Source: Dactylis glomerata (lineage: Eukaryota > Streptophyta > Magnoliopsida > Poales > Poaceae). Taken from it: a stretch of DNA of 64,000 bases. Position numbers and translations under genes: made by a program. Shown here piece after piece: positions 10,727-21,909 of the stretch. The first letter of the stretch is position 1. Each line of letters begins with the position of its first letter. The notes beneath the pieces are model-generated. The model saw only the letters and a program-made list of their open reading frames with translations, was not told where the DNA came from and did no database searches. The stretch covers positions 8,833,318-8,897,317 of the forward strand of contig QXEO01000382.1 in assembly GCA_007115705.1 (NCBI GenBank). Direction: 5' to 3'.

Positions 10727-13453
10727 ATGGGTAAGAGGAGCTCCACCGCCACCGGTGCCGCCGCCGCCGCCAAGAAGGCCAAGACGGTCGACGCCGAAGG
10801 CTCCGGCGTTGGCCGCTGGGTCCAATCCAAGGTCGGGAACAAGGAGTTGTCTCAGGCCGAGAAGATGGGCCTGCTGAAGAACGCGCCGGCGGAATCGCTC
10901 GCCGCCGGTCCGGAGATCGTTCCCCGGCCACCCCTCGGATTCCGGGTAATCTTTATCGCTTTCCTACTGCGGGGTTTGTCTTTTCCCCCGCATCCTTTCC
11001 TCCGCGGCCTTCTTTTCGCTTACGGGATTCAGCTCCACGACCTGAATCCCAATTCCATCCTTCACATTGCGTGCTTTATCACGCTCTGTGAGTGCTTCCT
11101 GGGGATCGAATCCCACTGGGCACTGTGGCGCCGAATCTTCGTGATTCGGCACCCTCTGCCGTATCAAACCGGCGGCTTCGGCGTCCAAGTGCGCCCGGAC
11201 GTCGAGTATTTCAACCTCCAAACGCCCGAAAACAATCCCGGGTGAAAGATCCTCTGACGGCGAAAACTTTGGGCTCGAGGAATTCCATCCCACCGGCGTT
11301 CTTCGACCTCGTGTCTCCTGGAGGCATGACCTTTCGGACGAGGAGCTGAAGACTACGGAGCCGTTGATGGAGAAGATCCAACAGCTTAGAGCTACTCCGA
11401 AGAAGGAGCTTTCAGGGATCCAGCTCATCCGGACCTTCATCGAACGTCGAATCCAGCCGCTCGCCGCTCGAGCCCACTGCATGTGGGACTACATCGACCG
11501 TCGGGACTCGACCCGCGTCTCCCAGGATGAGCTGCATGAGGCTGAGATCGACGAGTGCGTACGCGCCATTACGAACATCAAGAAGAAGGATCCCGTGCCG
11601 AAGATCTTCGGCGCAGTAGCCTTCAGCAAGGCCTTTCCCCGCACCGAGGTATGATTTTGAACTTACTCGAATGCCTTCACTGTTTCTTAGCCGAATCGAT
11701 CAATGTCGAATTTAGTCAGCATCCCTGTGCAGGTGATTGACATAGCTCGATGCTATCCGCCCCAGCCCGAGATGGGCGAATATCCGGGGCGTGATTTCAC
11801 CGAAGCGCTGGAGGAATCGACCTCTGCTTCTCCGTCGCCACCATGGGCCCCGAAGAGACAACGAATTGCGGACGTTGTTGAGGATTCGGAAGACCTTGAT
11901 GACACCCGTTTCACTTCGGGTGATGACGGCAACAGTGCGATCCCCGCTTCGCCTTTGAGCCGCCGTCCTCCTCCTCGAACGGAGAGGAAGACCCTTCCGA
12001 AGTTTGGGATCGATGCATCGTAAGTTTTCCTCCGCACATCATGTCGTCTCGTTTCAACTTGATTGTCGAATTCTAACATTGATGGTTGTTTCAGGTCTTC
12101 TACCGAGGAAACGTCAACCTGTCCGGGGGATCAAGATCAATACCAGGTCCGACCCCACGACGACGCCCTCGAGGAAACTGCAGACTCTCAGGAGAGGGCA
12201 GCCGACGTTGCCGCCCCCGAAGATGCTCCGACAAAGCCTTCGACCTCCTCCAAGAAGAAGGCGTCGGAACATGAGTTCGTGCTTGTTTCTTCGTCTGACG
12301 GACCTTCTGGTCCTAGCAACCATGTGAGTTCGAAGACTTTCCGCTTGTGCTTTGCGTGTTTTGACCATTAGTAGCCCCCGAGGGTGAGTCTAAGTGTTTA
12401 CACTTAGGCTTGCCCTCCAAACTATGACTCGAAGGTTAATCTTCTGCCTTGCCCTCTTTAGCCTGTTGTTAGGGACTTGTCGAAGGTTTGTAGGAGCTTC
12501 TTCGCCTTAGAGGAAGAGAACCGAAAGCTGTCCGATCAGCTTGACGAAACTCGTCGTGAGTACTGCCACCTTTCTTGTAAAATGTCGCTTTGTGTATGAC
12601 GTTTCTTTTTCGGATGACACCCTGTTAATGTTTAGGGATCGGAGCTCAGGCTGCTGCTGACAAGACTTCCCTGAAATCTCAGCTGGATCACCTTGCCACT
12701 GAGAATTCGGGTTTGAAGGCTAAAGTCACTGAGCTGAACGATGAAATCGCCCGCCTGAAGGTCGAATCGTCTGAAGCTCAAGAGCGTGCGAAGAAAAACC
12801 GCCTGGACGCTGAAACAAAAGAAGGAGAGCTACACCAGCGCCTGCAAACTTCGCTAGGTGCCTTGCGTGGTGAGTTCTCGGGCTTTGTCTGAATTATTTT
12901 TCATACCGAACAGTCCCATTGTTGACCTGGTGGTTTGCTCTCACTTGTAGCTGCTGCCGAATTGGATGCTGGAGCTATGAAGGAGCCCGCTGGAATCGAA
13001 TCCAGTGTCGGCGTCGTCGAACGCCTGAGTCGAGAGGTTGTCAACCTCCTGGCACGGGTGCGGTCGACACTTGTTCGTGTTCGGGATACGTCTGTTCCTA
13101 ACTCGACAAGCGACACCATGGCGGGGATCCTCGAAGCTCTGGCAGTGAAGGCGGACGGTGAAGACCCTTTACTTGCCGCGGTACGCCGACAGGTAACTAT
13201 TGGCTCCGAGTCTGTCTTCTCTATGATGATGATGCACGACGTGGAGTTCGACGCTGACAAGGTTACGAGCACGTACCCGAAAGATAAGGACGGACGCGAC
13301 AAGTCCGCCAAGACTTATGTTGCTCGTGCTCGAGAACTGGCCGCCCAAATGACGAGTTTCCTGGCCGAGAGGAACGAGAAGCGTGCAGCGGCGAGGGCTC
13401 GGAGGCGTGGCGCATCCGGCGCACCATCTAGCAAGGCTGGTAGTTTGGCGTAG
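10727..13453 (+). pseudogene. Spliced antisense gene of the Tat element, 'putative gypsy type transposon' family
   Basis: ATG at 10727 opens an exon with a basic, nuclear-signal-like start (MGKRSS..., KKAKT). A segment follows that resembles the plant domain called Transposase_28 / putative gypsy type transposon (around RPPLGFR, FPPHPFLRG, GIQLHDLNPNS). Canonical introns are visible at 11649-11732, 12020-12094, 12324-12461, 12556-12635 and 12870-12950, and coding phase is kept across those checked (12020-12094 and 12870-12950). Later exons are acidic and then coiled-coil-like, ending at TAG 13451-13453. The first exon is broken near 11240: the domain frame meets TGA and the similarity resumes in another frame. 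Such antisense proteins are known in grass Tat elements; their function is not established. Confidence 0.7.
12380..12417. repeat. 17-bp stem-loop inside an antisense-gene intron
   Basis: GAGGGTGAGTCTAAGTG and CACTTAGGCTTGCCCTC flank the loop TTTA. As plus-strand RNA all 17 positions pair, allowing three G-U pairs. It is directly preceded by TAGTAGCCCCCGAG, the same word that forms the polypurine tract next to the 3' LTR. Confidence 0.7.
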
Positions 13454-13623
13454 TGCGAGCAATGCTTCTTGCCCCCCTTGTAATTAGCTTTCGTGGTCTT
13501 ATGCCGAGGGCAATGATCCTGACTAGGACTTCTTTCTGGTGTAAAAATTGCTCCTTTGTTATGTTTATCTGTTTGTCATTTGGCTGTCGAATGCTTGCAT
13601 GTGATGCTCGACTCCTCGTGCAG

Positions 13624-14469
13624 GATCCTTCGCTGGTTTCTGGTACTTGGCCTGTTTCGTACGAGACGGTTAGCAGTACTTCTGGTGCCGCTGAGAGAAG
13701 GACTCCTTCCTCAGGCGAACTGTCGCTAATTCGATCGTTGCGCGACCAACTCCAAAATACGCAGCGTCAACTGGAGGTGGTTACTGCCAGGGTCGACATC
13801 GCTCTGTCGAAGGCGTCGCGTGCTGCTGACTGCGAGAAATTTCTTCTTGACGAGGTTGATAACCTTGGAAAATCTCTGAAATGTGAGTCTCTAGACCTCT
13901 TTCGCTCTGTATTGTGCTTTGGGTGTGCAAAATTTGATTTTCGGGCCCTTTTTGCAGATGTGTGCCTCGATAGTGCTGCTGAAGCCCGGCGCATGAACGC
14001 GCATCTTGTTGCTGCTCAGACACATGCCAACTCTGTTGCTGACAACTTCTGGGCTGATCGGTCGAAAGCAATGAAGCTGACGCTCCTTCAAGATAGGATT
14101 GCTCAAGCTGGTGCGTTGGCTGAGACAAGCCGGAGCGCACTCACGCTGGTGTATCAGGCGATGTTCCCGTTGAACAATCAGCCCGAAGGCCTACCGGCAT
14201 TGCTCGATCGATTCGAGAATGGGAATGCTGTGTATTCCTTCGTCCGGGAGCACTTGCGCTCCGGGGCTGTGGTCGCGCTTGCCTTCGTGCGTGCTCACTA
14301 CCCTGAGATCGACCTGGAGCTTCTGAAGAATCTTCCTCCGTCGCCCAGTGGTCGCTATGACATGGAGCACCATTACGCTGCTTGTAGAAGTACTGGCGAC
14401 TGCATTGCTCGACAGATTATCGTCGAAAGTGATCGTCAGAGAGCAAGCCATGGTGCCGTGGCACCATGA
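13624..14469 (+). CDS. Second antisense ORF of the Tat element, start uncertain
   Basis: An open frame covers 13453-14469 and ends TGA after ...GAVAP. A likely intron lies at 13883-13957 (GT...TTTTGCAG, 75 bp, phase preserved). An acceptor-like TCGTGCAG at 13616-13623 suggests an exon from 13624, with the true start upstream and unknown. The product is helical with heptad-like stretches. Its C-terminus (PLNNQPEGLPALLDRFENG, then VREHLRSGAVVALAFVRAHYP) resembles the C-terminal part of proteins carrying the antisense gypsy-type domain in other grasses. It could be a separate gene or the displaced 3' part of the preceding one. Function unknown. Confidence 0.5.
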   Translation, partial: DPSLVSGTWPVSYETVSSTSGAAERRTPSSGELSLIRSLRDQLQNTQRQLEVVTARVDIALSKASRAADCEKFLLDEVDNLGKSLKCESLDLFRSVLCFGCAKFDFRALFADVCLDSAAEARRMNAHLVAAQTHANSVADNFWADRSKAMKLTLLQDRIAQAGALAETSRSALTLVYQAMFPLNNQPEGLPALLDRFENGNAVYSFVREHLRSGAVVALAFVRAHYPEIDLELLKNLPPSPSGRYDMEHHYAACRSTGDCIARQIIVESDRQRASHGAVAP

Positions 14470-14579
14470 ACTAGCCCTGTAGCTGTGCTTGTATCTTTGC
14501 TCTGTGTATGCATTTGTATATTGTCGTTCGTCTGTAGCAAAAGGACGAAGATCTCGAGTGTAGATTATGAGGGCGAAAA

Positions 14580-14793
14580 GTCCCCAAACGTAGGTCGAGA
14601 GGACGCGGCTCTCGAACGTGGGCAAGGTCCCCGAGTGTTGGTCGAAAACCCGAGCCCCCGAGCGTAGGTCGAAGCCCCCGAGCGTGGGTCGAAAGGCTGA
14701 GCCCCCGAGCATAGGTCGAAGCCCCCGAGCGTGGGTTGAAAGGCTGAGCCCCCGAGCGTGGGTCGAAAGGCTGAGCCCCCGAGCGTGGGTTTG
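14580..14793. repeat. Array of polypurine-tract-like words (GCCCCCGAGCGTGGGTCGAA)
   Basis: Six exact GCCCCCGAGC words occur between about 14656 and 14788, spaced 18 or 26 bp apart as GTCGAA or GTCGAAAGGCTGA spacers alternate. More decayed units precede them from about 14580. On the minus strand each unit reads GCTCGGGGGC, the core of the element's own polypurine tract at 9072-9085. Confidence 0.85.
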
Positions 14794-14922
14794 CAAATAT
14801 GTTGACGCATGAAGTGAGGAACTTGAACTTTATTGCTTGGTGCCGAAGGCACAATGTTGGGTGCGGACTGCTGCCGACACTTGATTACATATTAGAGGGG
14901 GTAGAGGAGACAGCTTTGCTAG

Positions 14923-15590
14923 CTAAGGATAGAAGCGGCGCAATTGCGCGGCGTTCCATGGGTTCTCTATGTCTTTCCCCGACTTCGGGTTGCGTAGACG
15001 ATATGCTCCTCCCGGGATGACCTCGTGGACAAGATACGGGCCTTCCCAAGGTGATTCCAGCTTCGATGTGCTTGTCTGCTTGAGTCGGAGCACAAGGTCG
15101 CCCGGCTCGAAGGAGCGTCCGCGTACCCGTCTGCTGTGGTAGTTGCGGAGGCTCTGCTGGTAGACCGCCGATCGAACGAGGGCGACGTCTCGAGCTTCGT
15201 CCAGAAGGTCTTGGGCGTCTGCTAACGCCTTGTCCGCATCTTCCTCGACGTAGGCGGCGACGCGGGGCGCGCTGTAGCATACGTCCGTGGGTAGCACTGA
15301 TTCTGCTCCGAAAAGCAAGAAGGGTGTGTGGCCTGTCGAGGAGTTGGGCGTTGTTCGCAGGCTCCATAGCACCGACGGCAGTTCCTCGACCCAGGCGCCT
15401 GCTGCGCGCTTGAGGGGTCGAAGTAGTCGCTTCTTCAGGCCTCCGCATACAAGTCCGTTGGCTTTTTCGACTTGTCCATTAGACTTGGGGTGCGCCACCG
15501 AAGCATACTTGAGCTTGATGCCGAGGTTTTTGGCGAAGTCCTGGAATTCACCCGAAGTGAAGTTGGTGCCGTTGTCGGTGATGTGCTGTG
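14923..15590 (-). pseudogene. Tat integrase, C-terminal part after the frameshift
   Basis: Reading resumes here in a different frame from the upstream pol. It contains the second catalytic Asp (TDNGTNFTS) and the Glu (HPKSNGQVEKAN), then a C-terminal domain ending in QLRRFYP, the usual end of Tat pol. The frame is otherwise open for more than 200 codons, which suggests the break is recent. Confidence 0.85.
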
Positions 15591-18155
15591 CGGGATGCCG
15601 TATCGGTAGACGATGGACTCGAAGAATTTGACTGCCGTGGTCGCCTCTTGATTGGTGACCGGAACAGCCTCTATCCACTTGGAAAACTTGTCCACTGCGA
15701 CTAGGAGGTAGGTATGACCTCCTCTGGATGAATTGGGGAGAGGCCCCACTTGATCGAGCCCCCATTGTGCGAAGGGCCAGGCCACAGGGATGGTGTGCAG
15801 TTCGGACGCCGGCGCGTGCGGCTTGGTGGCAAAGAACTGGCATGCTTCGCAGTGTTGGACGATGTTCCTGGCATCGTAAAGGGCGGATAGCCAGTAGAAC
15901 CCGGATCGAAAAGCCTTGGCCACGAGGGTTCGACTGCAAGCGTGGTGTCCACAGGTTCCTTCGTGGATTTCCCGGAGGAGAGCAATCCCATCTTCCTGCG
16001 CTATGCACCGTTGGAGCACTCCTGTGGTGCTGCGCTTGTAGAGTTCCCCGTTGATTATCGTGAAGGCCTTGGAGCGCCGCATGACTTGTCGGCGATGGAT
16101 GGGATCTTCTGGGAGCTCGCCCCGCATTAGGTATGCCAAGTATGGTTTCGTCCAGGTTGCCTCGACGAGCATGACCGCGGCTGCATCCTTCGGGAGGTCT
16201 GCTGCTCCTGCTGCCGGGGCGGTATTGGCCGATCGAGCCCCCGGACGTGTTGCTAACGCTGGGTCAGTTGCTGGCTTGATCTTGATGGAGCGTTCGAATA
16301 TCTCTTCGAAGAAGACTCCAGGCGGTATTGGGAGGCACCTTGAGCCGACGTTGGCCAGGTTGTCTGCTTCCTCGTTGCTTTCCCTGCCGATGTGCGTTAC
16401 TTCGCAGCCCTCGAATTCGCCTTCGAGCTTGTCGTACATGGCGCGATATGCGATCATGTTTGCACAGGTTGCGTCGCACTCCTTCATGACTTGCTGGGCG
16501 ATGAGGTTCGAGTCCCCGTGAATCTTGATGCGGGTGGCCCCGCAGGCCTTCGCCATGCGCATACCGTGAAGGACGGCTTCGTACTCCGCCTCGTTGTTGG
16601 AGGGGTTCGGAAAGCGCATGCGGAGGACGTAGCGCATCCTGTCCCCTTGCGGTGACACCAGGACCACTCCTGCTCCTGCCCCCGAAACCCGCTTGGACCC
16701 GTCGACGAAGATGGTCCAGCTGTTCGACAGGTCTGGGAGCTCGGGCATCTGGGCTTCTGTCCACTCGGCTATGAAATCCGGTAGGACCTGTGACTTGATC
16801 GCAGATTGGCGCTGGTACGTGATTTCCCAGGGTCCTAGCGTTATTCCCCATAGCGACACACGCCCTGTGGCGTCTGGGTTATTGAGGATGCTGGAGACTG
16901 GATTCGAGGCCACCACTATGATGGAGTGGCACTCGAAATAGTGCGGCAGTTTCTTCCCCGTCATGTATATGGCGTATGCCAACTTCTGATAATGGGGGTA
17001 TCTTTGCTTGGTCGGCGATAAGACTTCGCTCAGGTAGTACACGGGTCTCTGTACGCCGTGCTCTTTGCCCTCTTCTGCGCGTTCGACCACAAGCACTGAA
17101 CTGACGACTTGATTTGTAGCCGCAATGTATAGCAACATGGGCTCCTTTTCTCGAGGTGTGACGAGAACTGGGGAGGTCGATAGACGGCGCTTGAGATCTT
17201 CGAACGCGGATTGCGCCTCTTCGGTCCACGTGAAGTTGTCTGTTTTCCGGAGCAGCCGATAGAAAGGGAGCACTTTTTTGCCAAGCTTGCTGATGAAGCG
17301 GCTAAGCGCTGCGAGTCGACCTGTCAACTGCTGGACATGTCGAAGCGTCTTTGGAGACTGCATGTTGATGATTGCCTGTATCTTCTCTGGGTTGCCTTCG
17401 ATGCCTCTCTCAGAGATTAGATATCCCAGCAGTTGGCCAGTGGGTACCCCGAAAGAGCATTTCTTCGGGTTGAGCTTGATGCTATATTTGTTGAGGTTGG
17501 GGAAGGTTTCTCGAAGGTCGTCGAGCAGGCTGTCTGCTTTCGCGGTCTTGATGACAATGTCGTCGACATATACTTCGATGTTGCGGCCGATTTGTTCCCT
17601 CAGGCACGCCTGCATACACCGTTGATAGGTGGCTCCAGCGTTCTTGAGCCCGAAGGGCATCGTCATGTAGCAGTAGACCCCGTGCGGGGTGATGAACGCC
17701 GTCTTGTCCTCGTCTTCCACTTTCAGCCGTATCTGATTATACCCGGAGTACGCGTCGAGGAACGAGAGACGTTCGCATCCTGCCATGGAATCGATGATCT
17801 GGTCGATTCGGGGCAGGGGGAAGTAATCCTTCGGGCAGTGTTTGTTTAAGGCTGTGAAATCGATGCACATCCTGTAGATCTTTGTGTCCTTCTTCTCCAC
17901 CATGACCGGCGGCGAGAGCCACGTGGCTTCCTTGATCTCCCTGATGAACTTGGCTTCGAGGAGGCGATTGATTTCTTCGCCCATCGACTTGGCCTTCTCT
18001 GGATTGTACCGTCGCATAGACTGCTTGACCGGTTTCGCGTTTGGAAATATCTTAAGCTCGTGCTCGGCGAGTTCCCTGGGGATGCCTGGCATGTCAGCTG
18101 GGCACCAGGCGAACATCCTCCAGTGCTCACGGAGGAACTCGACGAGCGCGCTTTC
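15586..18155 (-). pseudogene. pol: Tat pol: RT, degenerate RNase H, second RNase H, integrase N-terminus
   Basis: Domains in order: RT with YVDDIVIKT; a first RNase H in which the expected catalytic Asp region reads LYIAATNQVV; a second RNase H with the acidic set FVDGSK, NNEAEYEA, HGDSN and NEEADNLA; an integrase HHCC finger (GTCGHH ... HCEACQ); and the first catalytic Asp (VDKFSKW). A single-base deletion near 15585, just before the conserved TDNGTNF block, shifts the frame. The paired RNase H arrangement is the recognised Tat feature. The RT, RNase H and integrase copy the RNA and insert the DNA product. Confidence 0.9.
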
Positions 18156-19886
18156 CTATGCGGGAGAGAGAGAGTTCGACACCCGCGCCGTCTTAGTTGG
18201 GTCGGTCGGGTGGATCTGGTGTTCTCGGGTGTCTTTGGTGGCATCGAAAGACAACTCTGGGGCGTTCTGCTGCGCCGGCGGATCGATGTCCATGACAGTG
18301 GCCTCTCGAATGTGGTGCAGTTCTTCATGCACTCCGAAGTTCTGGGACATGCTGTTGAAGTCCTTGTCCCAGTTTTCTGAACGTGCGAAACTACCGCTGA
18401 TCGTCAGTGGTCCTTTGTTTGCGGGCATCCGCAGCTTGAGGTAGGCGTAGTGGGGTACCGCCATGAATCGGGCAAACGCTGGTCGCCCGAGGATGGCATG
18501 GTACTGTGAGGGCCAGTCGACCACCTCGAATTCGATCTTCTCCTTTCTGAAGTTTGCTGGAGTGCCGAAGATGACATCGAGATGTATCGCTCCCAGCGGA
18601 TATGTCGGCTTCCCTGGGACGATTCCGTGGAAGGAAGTCTCCGTTGGCAGGAGATTATTTAGCAGTATCTTGATCTTTCGCAGTGTGTCTGCGTAGATGA
18701 GGTTCAAACTGCTGCCTCCGTCCATGAACACCTTTTTCGAGGTGAAACCCCCTATTTGCGCCTCAAGGACCAAAGCGTGGTGTCCTGGGCGTGGGATCTT
18801 CGGTGGATGATCTGACCGGTCGAAACCGATCGGATGTTCGGACCAATTCAGGTATTCGGGAGTAGCCGGTGGGGCGTGCTCGGCGTGGAACACTTCCCTT
18901 GCGCGTTTTCGCTGCACTTTATTCGTCGGGCGCCCCCTCTGGATCATGGGCACGAAACCTCTTGGCGGCGGGAACTCTTCTTCCTCATTGGCCGGCTGTC
19001 GCTGCTCGACTTGCTGGATCGTGGCGGCCTGGTGGTTTTGCTGTACAACGTTTAATGGTGGGTTCGGCGGTGGTGGTGGAGCGTTGTAGGCTATCGCCCC
19101 TGCCACTGGTTGCTCGGTGTGCATCCTTTCCTGAAGTGCCCGGTTGAGACGAAGGAATTCCCTGCATTCGATGAGGAGATGTGCAGGTCTTCGTACTCCG
19201 TCTTTGTCGAGGTATGTATGTCTTGGGCATCCGCTATCAAGCATCTCTTCTGCCGACAACTGTGGCTGCCGTCGACGCCATTCTTTGCTTGGCTTCGAGA
19301 CACTTCTGCTGCTGCTACCGTGGTAATTGTTTCCTTGCCGCGGTAAGTCCCGGTTGTCCTCACGATCTTCATGTATGTAGCCTGCTGCTACCATGTCCGT
19401 ATTCTCCGTGTTGTCGTAGCGATTTCGACGACCCTTCTTTCGGGACCCAGAGTGGAACTGGTCTTTTGTGTCGACATCGCGTTCTGCTGACCGACGGCGA
19501 CTTCTGGGAGCCGCGATGGAGTCTTTGCCGTCGGCCCACTCATTCGCCAAGCTCATGAGGTGGTCGACGGTCCTTGGCTTGCAGCGTCCGAGCTCCTCCT
19601 TGAAATCGCGTCGGAAGAGGCCGTCACGGAATGCGTCGATAGCCCTTTCGGGCGAGATATTCTCCGTCGTGTTTCTGAGGCTGATCCACCGTGAGATGTA
19701 TGATCTCAGGTTTTCTCCGGTTCTCTGCACGCATAGGCGTAGCTCCTCGAATGACGTAGGTCGTCGTGAAGTGCCTCGGAAGTTGGCGATGAACGCTTGC
19801 CGAAATTCTTCCCAGGAGCGGATGCTATCTGGAGCGAGATTGTTCAGCCATGCCCTTGCGTTATCCTTTAGATGCAGCGACAGTAA
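18156..19886 (-). pseudogene. Tat gag C-terminal part and protease
   Basis: It is in the same frame as the gag segment to its right and as pol to its left, separated by TAG at 19887-19889 and TAG at 18156-18158. It includes the end of the capsid-like region (RTGENLRSYISRW), a long charged linker and a protease with the Tat-type motif MDGGSSLNLI near 18710-18725. ILGRPAFARF follows, a conserved block of the gypsy protease. The matrix-capsid portion packages RNA and the protease matures the polyprotein. Confidence 0.85.
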
Positions 19887-21707
19887 CTAGAGGGCGTTGT
19901 CTCTAGATCCGCCGCTGATCTTGACAGCGGTTATAAAATCGTCAAGCCAAATTCGGGGGTCCTGCTGCCCATTGAACTTGACTATGCCATCGCTTAGCTT
20001 GATTCCCTTCGGCAGCGGTGCAGAGCGGATCAACAAGCTAAAGCAATCTGCCCCGCACAGTCCGTCGCTGGTGCCGCCGAATGTCTCCGCCTCGCGATCT
20101 CCTTCGAAGCGGCGTGCTTCGCGCCGTGCTCTCGCTTGGTCGACCCTGTTCTGGGCCAGACCATGACAAAGCTCTCCGTTGAGAGGTTCGACTGCTTGCG
20201 TCCGAGGCGCCGCGGGTGGCGCCGGTGCTGGGTGCTTGGCTTGCTCCGGCGGTGGGGCGGTCCTCCTTGCCGTCGCGTCCTGTCCCGAATCGGGTGTGCC
20301 TTGGAGCACCCTTACTCCTTTGAGTGCCAGATTCCTCAGGTGTCGCATATGTTCGTCGTCGTTGGATGCATTCGCGGCAATGTATGCCGCCGCGGCCATG
20401 ATCGCCGCCTCTTTGGTCTTGGGCATCAATTTGGCCTCGTTGAACTCTGCCTCCAGGTTTCTGGTGATGTTGTGCATATCAGGCCCTGGCTGGCTGCGTG
20501 ATCTTGACCTGTGCTGGACGCTTGATGAGTAGTGGGACGATCTTTCGGCCCGTCTTCTGCTGGATGCATCGGCCTCCTCTCTTCGGCGTTCTAGCACCCG
20601 TCTGTCAGCGCTGATCTGGTCCTTCTGCTCCTGGACGACAAAACGGAGTGCGGCCAGGTCACTTGGGCTTGGGTTGGGACCGAAGTTCACCTCGCCCACG
20701 TAAACCCTTCTTGCGAATCGGATCTGGTCATGCGTGACCACTTGGCGACCACTATCTGCCCGATTTCGGCCGTCATTGTCTCTATCTCCGTTTCTGTTGC
20801 CGTGCGATGCCATCATGCAATGGCCCCCGGGCCACGGGGTCGAATCGTCGCTGATTTCACCCAGCGCTGGAGGATAAACGTCGTCGCTTTCGACGTAGGG
20901 CCCGACTTCAATCATGAAGTCAGAATCGTAGTCAGCCACATAACCATCACTGGATGCGTTAGATTCGCATAGTGAGACGGAGCTTGCCGAATTGCCGATT
21001 TTCCCCTTAGCTTCGGGGTAGACGTCGTCGTCGTCATCGGAGCACGTGTAGTCCGAGTATAGTCCCTTGATGTAGTCAGGGTCATATGGTGCAGCGCGAA
21101 GCGTGAGGGCGTTGAGAGCCCGATCGCACTCAGATATCGTTGGATAGATGGCTGCTGCGCCTCCTCGCGGATCTTCACAGCCGGCGATCTCATGGAGTGA
21201 GAAATCTCCGGCGCCCACGTAGTGGTATGCGTCGCAGTCGACGCAGTATGCGGTGGTCGGGGATGGAGGCGGATCTTCGAAATCGTTCGACCCTACTGAT
21301 GGGGTCGGAATCTTCAGTCTCGGTTCCTCTGCCGAAGGCGCTAGTGACGCGCTTGCCGAGGGTTTGCCCCCGACGGCTGGTGGTGTCGCCGCTTCGGCCA
21401 CGAGCGGAGCCGATTCGCCGATGGAGAGCAGTTCCATCGCTCCATTGCTGTCCACATGGAAGTTGAACAGTCCGAAAGCCATGTCATAGCCTTCGGACGC
21501 TGCTCCTGCCGTACTTGGGACGGGGTCGATGACACTCGCCGTCAGGGTGAGGTTGATGGCGCTTGGCGAGACGCCGTCGGCGACAGTCGAATCAACGGCG
21601 CCAGTCTCGGGCTCCATAGGGCTGGCGTGGACGATGGCCGGCACAGCGATGCCAGCGTGGGTGTCGATGCCGATCTTGGAGGTGGTGTCGTCGTCGGTCA
21701 GCGCAAC

Positions 21708-21830
21708 GATGCCGACGGTAGTGCCGATCTTGGTGGGAGTGTCGACGTTGGTCGGCGCAGCGATGCCGACGGTAGTGCCGATCTTGGTGGGAGTGTCGAC
21801 GTTGGTCGGCGCAGCGATGCGGACGGTAGT
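21708..21830. repeat. 54-bp in-frame tandem repeat in Tat gag
   Basis: Two near-identical 54-bp copies start at 21708 and 21762 and a partial third at 21816. They encode the 18-residue unit KIGTTVGIAAPTNVDTPT on the minus strand. A looser copy lies at 21648-21707. The length is a multiple of three, so copy-number change keeps the frame. Confidence 0.85.
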
Positions 21831-21890
21831 GTCGATCTTGGTTGTGGTTGGTGATGGAGCCGGCAAATCCGTAGATCCAGATCCCGTCGT

Positions 21891-21907
21891 CCCCACGGTC
21901 GGCGCCA
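21891..21907 (-). other. Primer binding site of the Tat element
   Basis: The minus strand reads TGGCGCCGACCGTGGGG two bases after the LTR end at 21910. The first eight bases match a tRNA-Asp-type site, but the rest does not, so the primer tRNA is uncertain. Confidence 0.7.
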
Positions 21908-21909
21908 AT

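Noticed and set aside
14191..14854. Minus-strand ORFs rich in HARGLSLST / PTLGGSAF
   Set aside because: By-products of the polypurine-like array, and antisense to the better supported plus-strand ORF.
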